Part shown: positions 11,338-22,464 of the stretch, one piece after another
How the letters are laid out: every line of letters begins with the position of its first letter
Position numbering within the stretch: the stretch's first letter is position 1
NCBI RefSeq assembly: GCF_963082655.1
Contig: NC_081555.1
Location: forward strand, 149,643,505-149,707,504
From: Stomoxys calcitrans
Taxonomy: Eukaryota > Arthropoda > Insecta > Diptera > Muscidae
Length of the DNA: 64,000 nucleotides
Reading direction: 5' to 3'
Notes under the pieces: model-generated
The model's database searches: none
What the model saw: the letters and a program-made list of their open reading frames with translations, nothing else
What the model was told of the DNA's origin: nothing
Program-made: the position numbers and the translations under genes

Positions 11338-11682
11338 CAAAATTAGAGATTTCGTGAATATGTATACATCATGACTACATCATGTTATCTGAAACCCTAC
11401 ATCTACATACAGTTGTGTGTGTGACCAAGAAACGCTCAAAGATGTTTGGACATTTTCAAAAATTGCTTAACATTTTAATCTTCATAATTTATTAGCAATA
11501 AATTTAAATGCAGCTCTGATAAAATTTCATTTTCGGCAGGATAAATCAAGGATTATAAGCTAATGCCTTCAAGACATATGAAATTTAAGACAAACAATGT
11601 TTAAGAAAAAGAGCACCAGACATAAGGAATTTATGAATAGGAAATATTCTACTTAAAGGTATAGGAAAATTCATTATTTTTT
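11338..11682. other. No recognisable feature
   Basis: AT-rich spacer between two DINE copies with no coding signal or known repeat. Confidence 0.5.
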
Positions 11683-13018
11683 TATACCCTCCATCATAGG
11701 ATGGGAGTATACTAATTTCGTCATTCTGTTTGTAACACCTCGATATATGCGTCTGAGACCCCATAAAGTATATATATTCTTCATCGTCATGTCATTTTAA
11801 ATCGATTTAGCCAAGTCCGTCCGTCCGTCTGTCTGTCGAAAGCACGCAAACTTTTGAAGGAGTAAGGGTAGCCGATTGAATTTTTGCACAAATACTTTAT
11901 ATTAGTGTAGGTCGATTGGTGTAGTGTAGGTCTGCCATATAAACCGATCTTGGGTCTTGACTTCTTGAGCCTCTAGAGGGCGCAATTCTCGCCCAATTTA
12001 ACTGAAATTTTGCACGACGTGTTTTAATATCACTTCCAACAACTACGCTAAGTATGGTTTAAATCGGTCCCATGTTCTGATGTAGCTGCTATATAAACCG
12101 ATCTAGGGCCTTGACTTCTTGAACCTCTAGAGGGCGCAATTCTCGTCCGATTTAACTGAAATTTTCCACGACTGTGCCAAATATGATTGAAATCGGTCCA
12201 TAACCTGATATAGCTGTCATATAAACCAAGCTTGGGTCTTGACTTCTGAGCCTCTAGAGGGCGCAATTCCTATCCGATTTGGCTGAAATTTTGCATGACG
12301 TATTTTATTCTTACTTTCAACAACTGTGTCAAATAAGTTCAAATCGGTTCATAACCTGATATAGCTGTCATATAAACCGATCTGGGATCTTGACTTCTTG
12401 AGCCTCTAGAGGGCGCAATTCTCGTCCGATTCAAATTTTGCACGACGTGTTTTCTTATGATATCCAACAACTATGCCAAGTATGATTGAAATCGGTCCAT
12501 AACCTGATATAGCTGTCATATAAACCGATCTTGGGTCTTGACTTCTTGAGCCTCTAGAGGGCGCAATTCTCGTCCGATTTAACTGAAATTTTGCACGACG
12601 TGTTTTATTCTTACTTTCAAAAACTGTGTCAAATAAGGTTCAAATCGGTTCAAACCCTGATGTAGCTGCCATATAAACCAATCTTGGGTCTTGACTTCAT
12701 GAGCCTCTAGAGGGCGCAATTCTTATCCTGATACAGCTCCCATATAAATCGATCTCTCTATTTTACTTCTTGAGCCCCCAAAAGGGCGCAATTCTTATTC
12801 GAATTGGCTGACATTTTACACAGGTATCCAACATATTTATAATTTAATTGTGGTCCTAACCGGACCATATCTTGATGTCGCTCTAATAGCAGAGCAAATA
12901 TTTCCCTATATCCTTTTTTGTTTAAGAAGAGATGCCGGGAAAAGAACTCTACAAATGCGATCCATGGTGGAGGGTATATAAGATTCGGCCCGGCCGAACT
13001 TAGCATGCTTTTACTTGT
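11683..13018 (+). mobile_element. Beta DINE-1-like element, complete
   Basis: It starts TATACCCTCCATCATAGGAT and has the 5' block (AAGTATATATATTCTTCATC, GTCCGTCCGTCCGTCTGTCT). A small deletion joins the block to the array near 11930. About six beta units of 148-152 bp follow. The 3' end is CCATGGTGGAGGGTATATAA, a hairpin with left arm GATTCGGCC, and TTTTACTTGT at 13018. The next DINE begins after one T. Confidence 0.85.
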
Positions 13019-13019
13019 T

Positions 13020-14517
13020 TATACCTATTTAGTCATTCCGTTTGCAACACATCGAAATATCAACTTCCCACCCTACAAAGTTTATATATTTCGGATCGTC
13101 GTTAAATTCTAAGACGATTTAACGAAGTCCGTGTCTCTGTCCGTCCGTCCGTCTATTGTAATCACTCTACCGGCATCAAAAATGGAGATATTGAGCTGAA
13201 ATTTGGAACAGACACGTCTTTTTGATGCACGCTGGTTAAGTTCTTGAACGGGCCAAATCGGACCATATTTGGATATAGCTGCTATATAGACCGATTTTCT
13301 GATAAAGGGTGTAATGCCCATTAATGCTTTATTTTTTATCCGATTTCGCGATAAAGGGCCTGAAGGCCATTTATCACCCGATTTCGCTGAAATTTGCAAC
13401 AGTGGGTTACTTTAAGCCTCCCGACATCTGACCCAAATATGGTCCATATCGGCCTATATTTATATATAGCTGGCATATATACAGATCTGCCGATAAAGGG
13501 TCTGAAGGCCACAAAAGCTTTATTTATTACCCGATTTCGCTGAAATTTAAAACAATGGTTTATTTTAAGCATCCCGACTTCTGATCTAAATATGGTTCAG
13601 ATCGGACTATGTTTAGATATAGCTGGCATTTAGACCGATTTCCCGATAAAGAGTCTGAAGGCCATAACAGCTTTATTTTTTATCCAATTTCGCTGAAATT
13701 TTGAACAGTGCACAGTTTTAAGCCTCTCAATATCCGACCCAAATATGGTTCAGATCGGACCATATTTACATATACCTGTCATATAGACCGATCTGCCGAT
13801 AAGGGGTCTGAAGCCAATAAAAGCTTTATTTATTAACCGATTTCGTTGAAATTTGAAACAGTGAGTAGGTTAAGACTTCCCAACATCTGATGTAAATATG
13901 GTTCAGATCGGCGATATTTATATATAGCTGCTATATAGACCGATCTGCCGATAAGGGGGTCTGAAGCCTATGAAAGCTTTATTTATTTCCCGATTTCGGT
14001 GAAATTTGAAACAGTGAGTTTTTCTGAGCCTCACGATATCCGACCTTAATATGGTTCAGATCGGTTTTTATTGGATATATCTGCCAAAAACCAATATTTT
14101 GTTCTACAAAATTTAATATTGACATATATATTAGACCACTTAATGTCCGTGCCGAATTTGGGTGCATAAGTTATCCAGTTTTTCACCGGATTGTGACGAA
14201 ATGGGATTTATATTGGGCTGCCCAAAAAGTAATTGCGGATTTTTCATATAGTCGGCGTTGACAAATTTTTTCAACAGCTTGTGACTCTGTAATTTCATTC
14301 TTTCTTCTGTCAGTTATCAGCTGCTACTTTTAGCTTGCTTTAGAAAAAAAGTGTAAAAAAAGTATATTTGATTAAAGTTCATTCTAAGTTTTATTAAAAA
14401 TGCATTTACTTTCTTTTAAAAAAATCCGCAATTACTTTTTGGGCAACCCAATATATATACCCGAGGTGGTGGGTATCCAAAGTTCGGCCCGGCCGAACTT
14501 AATGCCTTTTTACTTGT
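13020..14517 (+). mobile_element. Gamma DINE-1-like element with a mariner MITE
   Basis: It starts TATACC but lacks the next 20 or so bases of the usual end, continuing at TAGTCATTCCGTTTGCAAC. The 5' block, five to six gamma units (GATAAAGGGTCTGAAGGCC) and the 3' end (CCCGAGGTGGTGGGTATCC, the hairpin and TTTTTACTTGT) are present. A MITE occupies 14213-14451, inserted at TA about 20 bases before the subterminal repeat. It sits one base after the end of the beta copy, in the same orientation. Confidence 0.82.
14213..14451 (+). mobile_element. Mariner-type MITE, copy 1
   Basis: The 239-bp element has ends TTGGGCTGCCCAAAAAGTAA and TTACTTTTTGGGCAACCCAA, inverted repeats of about 31 bp, and TA on both sides (14211-14212, 14452-14453). 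It has no transposase. The inner part of the repeat, AAAAGTAATTGCGG, is also, as I recall, part of the terminal repeat of Hsmar1/MADE1 mariners, which supports a mariner origin. Confidence 0.9.
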
Positions 14518-15612
14518 TATAATCTCTTAAAGAAATTTATATATAAAAGTTTATTTATAAAAGTTTAACCTCAAAGGCAAACGCACGATTAAGTTCAAAG
14601 GAAAATTTCTTTCCTAAGCCACTGATATTCATCAAAAATTATGGGATTGTATTGTGTCAGCTAACTTGGAGAGTGGAAGATTGGCGCAACTCGTTTCTAT
14701 CCAAAATTCGACAATTCGAGTTAAAATTTCATACCAAAAAGTTAAAAACATTGTATCTACTAAAAATTTTTAATTGCTTCTACATTCAACTTTGGATGTT
14801 AATCTACGCATGACATATTTATCCCTGGTCAACAATATCTTTTTGATATATGTGCAGTAAGCAAAGTTTCTTATTTGTGCACCAAGTCAACAATTTGTTT
14901 CTCTCCACATCATACATTCCTAGATGAGATTATATTTAAGATATCCTCAAATGTGATGTCAAAATTAATGTTGCCGTTGAAAGGCTAACCTTAAGCGAAA
15001 TATAGAATTTCCTTCTCATTCATGTCGCTTGTCACAAATGGAGGACTGGTTTTTTTTTTTTAATTGAAATTTAAAACTTTTCTCCCAAAGCAGCAAATTA
15101 TTTGCTGCAGCAGACCACGATGATGCAACAGTCTCCTTAAGTTTCCATCTCAAGTTGCGCTGCTGTCATGGACTTGTGTTTTTTGAACAACAAGCTTCAG
15201 ATGCCACATCGTTGCAAAGTTAAGTTTAAGTTTGAAATTTGGCACGAAACTCGTTTCAGTGTTCACGAGAGAAAATTGCACAACCTAATTTGTGATGCTC
15301 TGAAAGCTGCAATGTTTATCCTTAGGAGTTTCATATTTCATAATTTGGTCTTAACGCTCATATTAAGACTTAAGTCAATTTACTGAGTTTATTTAGTGTA
15401 AATGAACATGAAGAGGCAACATGGTGTTAGCTATGTACGGTGCAGCACAGTGGTCTAGGAGAAGGAAACGATAGAAAATATATTTAGTCCGGCTCGACTG
15501 TATAAAGATTAGCCGTGGTGGTGGCTATCCAAAGTTCCTAATCCCAATATCATGGAAAAAAATAAGAAAAAATCTGAAAAATTTGATTTTTATACTCTTC
15601 ACCATTGGATGA
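14518..15612. other. Mostly unassigned sequence
   Basis: No credible gene. The ORF at 15168-15386 has no recognisable motif. Around 15490-15540 the phrase CGTGGTGGTGGCTATCCAAAG looks like a worn DINE subterminal repeat without its hairpin. Confidence 0.45.
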
Positions 15613-15943
15613 GAATTTTGTCCATGAAAATTCCAATAAGGAACAGAGGCAACCATCTCACATTTCACTCATAGATAGGTGAGAAGTTTGCCTCTGTTTC
15701 TTATTCCGATTCAAGTTTAAGCTCTGTGTTAAAGGGCCTCCTTTTTAAAGTCGAGACCGAACGGCATATCGCAATGCGACACCTCTTTAGAGAGAAGTTT
15801 TTACATGGCATCCTACCTCACAAATGTTGCCAGCCTTTGGAGAGGAAAATCACTGCTGTAAATTTTTTCTGATGGTCTCGCCTGGATTTAAACCCAGTTG
15901 TTCAGCGTCATAGACGGACATGCTAAGCTCTGCGCTACGGTGG
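15613..15943 (-). mobile_element. tRNA-derived SINE, copy 1
   Basis: On the minus strand the 5' end (about 15943) reads CACCGTAGCGCAGAGCTTAG, matching an A box. About 40 bases on, GGGTTTAAATCC is a mutated B box (GGTTCGAATCC in a better copy). The body then contains GAGACCATCAGAAA, CCTCTAAAGAGGTGTCGCA and the 3' phrase GGACAAAATT. The copy carries a 26-bp inverted duplication at 15636-15704 that other copies lack. Confidence 0.75.
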
Positions 15944-16217
15944 CCTTCCCCATAGGATACGGTGAACTAGATACGCCAATCCGTTTGTGTCATATCGAAA
16001 TCAAGAATTAGGTGGTTTAGAGGACTTAAAAGTCTCCATTATTACCCGAAATGTGGCATTGTGGTTTGCCCTGTCTATTTCACCATCCATGGTGACGTTG
16101 TACTATATTTGGATATAACTGCCCGATTGAAAGACCTTGGCCCATAAAAGACGCTTTTTATACCCACCACCATAGGATGGGGGAATACTAATCTAGTCAT
16201 TCCGTTTGTAACACCAC
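15944..16217 (+). mobile_element. DINE-1-like fragments
   Basis: Part of an array unit can be seen near 16095-16155 (GGATATAACTGCC, then CTTGGCCCATAAAAGACGC). At 16159 a second element starts TATACCCACCACCATAGGAT and stops about 16217 after CATTCCGTTTGTAACACC. Both are truncated. Confidence 0.55.
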
Positions 16218-16447
16218 GAAAGTGGACAAACAGAGTCTCAGTGACAGGTCACCTGACACCGACTCTTGCACAAATACAGAGTTCCTATGATGCTCGGTAT
16301 GATAAGGAGAGTTGTTGGCGCCTTTAAATAACAAATTGCCACCCTGTTCCCGCGGCGATCGGTCTTTTTGACCGGAAAAAGCTTGCGCACCTACAGGAGT
16401 TTGACGAGGATCGCCACCTCCACATGAAAATGTGATTACAACAACGT
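16218..16447 (-). repeat. Dispersed repeat shared with 45986-46185, copy 1
   Basis: The two segments share AGAGTCTCAGTGA, CTCTTGCACAAA, TTGGCGCCTTTAAATAAC, CACCCTGTTCCCG, CGATCGGTC and CCACCTCCACATGAAAATG in the same order. The copy here has about 30 extra bases after CTCTTGCACAAA. The strand is tentative. It could be the 3' part of a LINE or a SINE; I do not recognise the family. Confidence 0.6.
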
Positions 16448-16504
16448 TGGTAATTGCCCAAAAAGTAATTGCGGATTTTTTAAAAGAAAGTAAATGCATT
16501 TTTA
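16448..16504 (-). mobile_element. Mariner-type MITE, copy 2, left part
   Basis: It reads TTGGTAATTGCCC (a damaged terminus), AAAAAGTAATTGCGGATTTT and on to AAATGCATTTTTA, where the DINE at 16505-17994 interrupts it. The rest of the MITE starts at 17995 with ATAAAACTTAGAATG. The two halves together give 228 bp in the order of the intact copies. Confidence 0.85.
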
Positions 16505-17994
16505 ACAAGTAAAAGCGTGCTAAGTTCGGCCGGGCCGAATCTTATATACCCTCCACCATGGATCGCATTTGTCGAGTTCTTTTCCCGGCATCTCTTCTTA
16601 GGCAAAAAAGGATATAAGAAAAGAGTTGCTCTGCTATTAAAACGATATCAAGATATGGTCCGGTTCGGACCACAAATAAATTATATATTGGAGACCTGTG
16701 TAAAATTTCAGCCAATTCGTATAAGAATTGCGCCCATTGGAGCTCACGCAATAAAATAGAGAGAACGATTTATATGGGATCTGTATCGGGCTATAGACCG
16801 ATTCAGACCATAATAAACACGTTTGTTGATGGTCATGAGAGGATCCGTCGTACAAAATTTCAGGCATATCGGATAATAATTGCGACCTCTAGGGGTCAAG
16901 AAGTCAAGATCCCAGATCAGTTTATATGGCAGCTTTACCAGGTTATGAACCGATTTGAACCTTATTTGACACAGTTGTTGAAAGTAAAAATAAAATACGT
17001 CATGCAAAATTTCAGCCAAATCGGATAGGAATTGCACCCTCTAGAAGCTCAAGAAGTCAAATCCCCAGATCTGTTTATATGACAGCTATATCAGGTTATA
17101 AACCGATTTCAACCATACTTAACACAGTTGTTGGATATCATAACGAAATACTTGGTGCAAAAATTCATTCAAATCGGATAAGAATTGTGCCCTCTAGAGG
17201 CTCAAGAAGTCAAGACCCAAGATCGGTTTATATGGCAGCTATATCAAGTTATGGACCGATTTGAACCATACTTGGCACAGTTGTTGGGTACCATAACAAA
17301 ACACGTCGTGCGAAATTCCATTCCATTCGGATAAGAATTGCGCCCTCTAGAGGCTCAAGAAGTCAAGACCCAAGATCGGTTTATATGGCAGCTATATCAG
17401 GTTATGGACCGATTTGAACCATACATGGCACAGTTGTTGGATATAATAACAAAACATGTCGTGCAAAATTTCATCCCAATCGGATAAGAATTGCGCACGC
17501 TAGAGGCTCAAGAAGTCAAGACCCAAGATCGGTTTATATGGCAGCTATATCAGGTTAAAGACCGATTTGAACCATACTTGGCACAGTTGTTGGATATCAT
17601 AACAAAACACGTTGTGCAAAATTTCATTGCAATCGGATAAGAAATGCGCACTCTAGAGGCTCAAGAAGTCAAGACCCAAGATCGGTTTATATGGCAGCTA
17701 TATCAAAACATGGACCGATATGGCCCATTTACAATACCAACCGACCTACACTAATAAGAAGTATTTGTGCAAAATTTCAAGCGGCTAGCTTTACTCCTTC
17801 GGAAGTTAGCGTGCTTTCGACAGACAGACGGACGGACGGACGGACGGACAGACGGACGGACATGGCTAGATCGACACAAAATTTCACGACGATCAAGAAT
17901 ATATATACTTTATGGGGTCTCAGACGAATATTTCGAGTAGTTACAAACAGAATGACGAAATTAGTATACCCCCCATCTTATGGTGGAGGGTATA
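16505..17994 (-). mobile_element. Beta DINE-1-like element, complete, inside a MITE
   Basis: Minus-strand copy of 1490 bp. It begins (plus strand) ACAAGTAAAAGCGTGC, then the hairpin and ATACCCTCCACCATGG. Eight beta units follow, for example at 17200, 17380 and 17680. The 5' block lies at 17800-17994, with a CGGACGGACGGACGGACAGA run, and ends GGTGGAGGGTATA. Because it sits in a MITE whose uninterrupted sequence is known from other copies, its ends are fixed to the base. Confidence 0.92.
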
Positions 17995-18165
17995 ATAAAA
18001 CTTAGAATGAACTTTGATCAAATATACTTTTTTTTCTAAAGTAAGCTAAAAGTAACAGCTGATAACTGACGGAAGATAGAATGCAATTACAGAGTCACAA
18101 GCTGTGAAAAAATTTGTCAACGCCGACTATATGAAAGATCCGCAATTACTTTTTGGGCAACCCAA
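17995..18165 (-). mobile_element. Mariner-type MITE, copy 2, right part
   Basis: It continues the MITE interrupted at 16504 and ends ACTTTTTGGGCAACCCAA at 18165, followed by TA. The orientation is opposite to the copy at 14213. Confidence 0.85.
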
Positions 18166-18382
18166 TAGATCCCATATAAACAGATCTCCCAATTTGAATT
18201 CTTGAGCCACAGGAAGCCGCAATTTTTGTTCGATTTGGCCACAATTTTTGAACGAAGTGTTCTGTTATGACTTCCAACAACTTTGCTAATTACGATCCAA
18301 ATCGTTCTATGACCTCATATAGCTCCCATATAAACCGATCTCCCGATTTGACTTCTTGAGCCCATACAAGCCGCAAAATACC
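18166..18382 (+). mobile_element. Delta DINE array fragment
   Basis: About one and a half delta units (CGATCTCCCGATTTGACTTC, GCAATTTTTGTTCGATTTGG) with neither end. It lies between the MITE and the next DINE copy. Confidence 0.6.
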
Positions 18383-19393
18383 CCATAAATTTTTACATTC
18401 TTAATCTTCTCGATGTTCTGAGTCTATCAATCCATCTCTGTCCGTTCGTCCGACTGCCGAAATCACAATAGCGGTCGAACGCGTGAAGCTAGCAACTAAA
18501 AATTTTGCACAGATACAAAATATTGATCTCGGTTGTAGGACCATATCTAGATTGGAGATGGGCCATATGGGTCCAGATTTAGATATAACTCCCACTTAAC
18601 AGCTCTCCAGATTTCAGTTCTAGAGCCCCAAGAAGCCGCAATTTTTGTCTGATTTGGCTGAAATTGAGCATGAAGTGTTATGTTTTGACTTTAAACAACT
18701 GTGCCAAGTACGGTCCAAATCGGTCAATAACCTGATATAGCTGCCATATAATCCGATCTCCAGATTTGAATTTTTGAGCCCATGAAACCGCAATGTTTAT
18801 CCGATTTGGCTGTAATTTTGCATGTGATAATTCGTTATAACTTCCAACAACTGTGCCTAGTACAGTCCAAGTCGGCCTATGACCTGGTATAGCTCCCATA
18901 TAAACCGGTCTCCCGATTTGACTTCTTAAGTCCTTTCAAACCGCAATTCTTGTCCGATTTGGCTGAAATTTCGCATGTGACAATCCGTTATGACTTTCAA
19001 CAACCCTGCCTAGTACGGTCCAAGTCGGCCTATGACCTGGTATTGCTCCCATATAAACCTATCTCCCGATTTGACTTCTTAAGTCCTTACAAACCGCAAT
19101 TTTTGTCCGATTTGGCTGAAATTTTGCATGCGATATTTCGTTATGACTTCCAACAACCCTGTCTAGTACGGTGTTCTGTTAAGACTTCCAACGGTTCAAA
19201 TCAGTCAATAACCTGATATAGGTCCCATGAAAGCGGTTTCTCAATCATCCTGTTCGGTTCCAAGAAGCATTAATTTTTGCTGGTTTGACAGAAGTTTGGT
19301 ATATATTGTAGTTAATAAGGATACATTTTTAGCGGAATCCATGATGGTGGGTAACCAAGATTCGGCCCGGCCGAAATTATTATACTATTATTT
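18383..19393 (+). mobile_element. Delta DINE-1-like element, 5' truncated
   Basis: It starts within the 5' block (TACCCCATAAATTTTTACATT, then CTCTGTCCGTTCGTCCGACT). Five delta units follow, two of which (near 18900-19015 and 19040-19150) are very alike. It ends at CATGATGGTGGGTAACC with an imperfect hairpin (GATTCGGCCC, GGCCGAAATT) and a worn tail. Confidence 0.7.
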
Positions 19394-21283
19394 CTTTTAT
19401 AATCATTTTATATATTTCGAGGATTTAACGATGCCCGTGTGTCTGTCCGTCCGTCCGTCTGTCCGTCCGTCTGTCCGTCCGTCTGTCTGTGCGTCCGTCT
19501 GTCTGTCCGTCTTTTGCAATCACTCTACAGCCTTCAACAATTGAGATACTGAGCTGGAATTTGGCACAGATACGTCTTTTTGAGGCACGCTGGTTAGGTT
19601 CTTGAACGGGCCAAATCGGACCATATTTGGATATAGCTGCTATATAGACCGATCTTCCGATAAAGGGTCTAATGCCCCTAAAAACTTTAATTATTACCCG
19701 ATTTCTCTGAAATTTTACCCAGGGAGTAGTTTCAGGCCTCCCAATATAGAACATTAATATTGTACAGATTAGCCTACGAACATCTGAACTAAATGTGGTT
19801 TAGATCGGACTATATTTGGATATAGCTACCATATAAACCGATCTCCAGATAAAGGGTCTGAAGCCCATAAAAGCTCTATTGATTACCCGATTTTGCTGAA
19901 ATTTTAAACAGTGAGTTATTTTAAGCCTACCGACATATGATCTAAATATGGTTTAGTTTGGACTATATTTGGATATAGCTGCCATATAGACCGATCTCCC
20001 CATTAAGGGTCTGAAGGCCATAAAAGCTTTATTTTTTATCCGATTTCGCTGAAATTTTAAACAACGGGTTATTTCAAGCCTACCGACATCTGAACTTAAT
20101 ATGGTTTAGATCGGACTATATTTGGATATAGCTACCATATAGACCGATCTCCCGATAATGGGTCTGAAGCCCATAAAAGCTTTATTTATTGCCCGATTTC
20201 GTTGAAATTTGAAACAGTGGGTTATTTTAAGTCTACCGATATCTGATCTAAATATGGTTTAGATCGGACTATATTTAAATATAGCTGCCGATCTCCCGAT
20301 AAAGGGTCTGAAGCCAATAAAAGGTTTATTTTTTAACCGATGTCGCTGAAATTTGGAATATTGCGCAGTTTAAAGCCTCCCAACATCCGTCCCAAATATG
20401 CTACAGATCGGACTATATTTAGATATAGCTGTCATATAGACCGATCTGCCGATAAAGGGTCTGACGCCCATAAAATCTTTATTTTGTAATCGATTTTGCT
20501 GAAAATTGAAGTAGTGAGTTATTTCAAGCCTCACGACTTTCGACCTAAATATAGTTCAGATCGGACTATATTTAGATATAGCTGCCATATAGACCGATCT
20601 CCTGATGTAGGGTCTAAAGCCAATAAAAGCCGATTTCGCTCAAATTTGATACAGTGGGTTAATTTAAACCTCACGATATTCGCCCTAAATACGGTTCAGA
20701 TTGGACTATATTTAGATATAGCTGCCATATAGACCGATTTCCCGATAAAGGGTCTGAAGCCAATAAAACCTCTATTTACTACCCGATAACGCTGAAATTT
20801 TAAACAGTGAGTAGTTTTATATCTCCCTACATCCGTCTCAAATATGGTTCTGATCGGACTGTATATAGATATAGCTGTCATATAGACCGATCTCCCGATT
20901 AAGAGTCTGAAGCCCATAAATGCATTATTTTTTAACCGATTTCGCTGAAATTTGAAACAGTGAGTAGTTTTATGCTTTCCAACATAGGACCCAATTATGG
21001 CTCAGATCGGACTGTATTTAGATATAGCTGTCGTGTAGACCGGTATGCCAATTAATAGTCTGAAGCTCATAAAAGCTTTATTTAATACGCGATTTTGTTG
21101 GGATTTGAAATACAAAATTCAACAGTGACGTATATATAGTAGACCACTCCATATCCGTGCCGAATTTGGGTGCATAAGTTATCCAATTTTCACCGGATTG
21201 CGATGAAAGGCAGTTTACACATATACCCGAGATGGTGGGTATCCATAGTTCGGCCCGGCCGAACTTAATGCCTTTTTACTTGT
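19394..21283 (+). mobile_element. Gamma DINE-1-like element, 5' truncated
   Basis: It starts in the conserved block with an expanded GTCCGTCCGTCCGTCTG-type tract at about 19435-19512. Nine to ten gamma units (GGGTCTGAAGCCCATAAAAG) follow. The 3' end is complete: CCCGAGATGGTGGGTATCC, hairpin arms AGTTCGGCC and GGCCGAACTT, and TTTTTACTTGT. Confidence 0.8.
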
Positions 21284-22464
21284 TTAACAATCAAGAGTTT
21301 TCTTAAGACGGAATCTGACATTTCAGAGTGACAAAAGGTATATGACTTTTATATTGTCAATCTTTAATATAATTTTTTAAATTTTAAACGTTTTTTTTAA
21401 CCAAACACCATCGAATACATGTTCTTGGTTCACTTTGTGGTGGTCCATGTGTTCGCTTTTACTTCAGACATTAAACCAAATCGTTAATGTTTCGAATTTT
21501 AATATTCATAACAACTTTGCTGGCGAGTGTGAGATTAAATATTTTAATATTTTTCCTGTTTTCTGTCTGTCTGTCTGTCTGTGCGCCGGATTGTGTGTTT
21601 TTTAAAAGGCTACTCCTTTGTATCCTTTTATCTGTGTAGCAGTCGTATTTGTTTGTATATGGGTTGTGTGAGTGTAAGTACTTTTAAGCTTTTAATACAG
21701 TAATTAAACTGTTTTAAACATTATGGTCAATTTGTTGTTGCTCTTTGCCACTGCTGCTATTATGTTGGTGTTTGTGTTGCTTGTATTGCTGTTGCTGTTG
21801 CTGTTGTTGCCCTCACATTGAGTGGTAATTACACGCATGTATTTCTGTCTCTCCCAATTTCCATCTCCTCTCTCTGCATGCCGTTCTATGGTGTTATTCA
21901 GAGCATTTGTTAACCGGTACATGGCAAAACGTTAACAGCGATTAAAGGTTGTTCTACAAATCCGCATACACGAAGAAAAAACTTAACATTTGTAATATTA
22001 TTAAAGTACTATTTAATATTGCGTTAAATGGTGGTGTGTGTGTGTGAGTGTGTATTTTTTTTAATGGCTGTGTGCGATACTCTGACGTCAATTATGGATT
22101 GCATTCACATTAAAGTGATATTGCAGCGATACGGATATATATTTGTGTGAACACATATGCCTACTCGCATACCCGTGCAAATGCAAAGGATATTAAGGAG
22201 GTGAATGCCGTTTGTGAGGATATTATTTGCTTTTAAATCATTAGTTCAATGGGTTTTGGCATTATATAAATTATTTTTTCACAAAGTGTATGTTTATATG
22301 TTGATGCTAATAAATGAATTAATAAAAAAATAAATACGTGTAATTAAATTGAATTTAATAACTTTAAGTAGTAGAGACGTGAATGTTTTAAAATTAATAG
22401 GATAATTATGATGGTTCAAAGTAATATCAACAAAAGTGTTTAATACCCTCTACTTTAACTATTA
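21284..22464. other. Unassigned sequence with simple repeats
   Basis: It contains a (CTGT)n run at about 21563-21583, a GTT/GCT trinucleotide patch at about 21733-21812 and a GT-rich run near 22033-22055. The minus ORF at 21704-21922 includes the polar NSNSNTSNTNTN stretch of that trinucleotide repeat and is probably not a gene. Confidence 0.5.

Noticed and set aside
19435..19512. Independent GTCC/GTCT microsatellite
   Set aside because: The tract is the expanded form of the CCGTCCGTCTGTCC block present in the 5' part of most DINE copies here.
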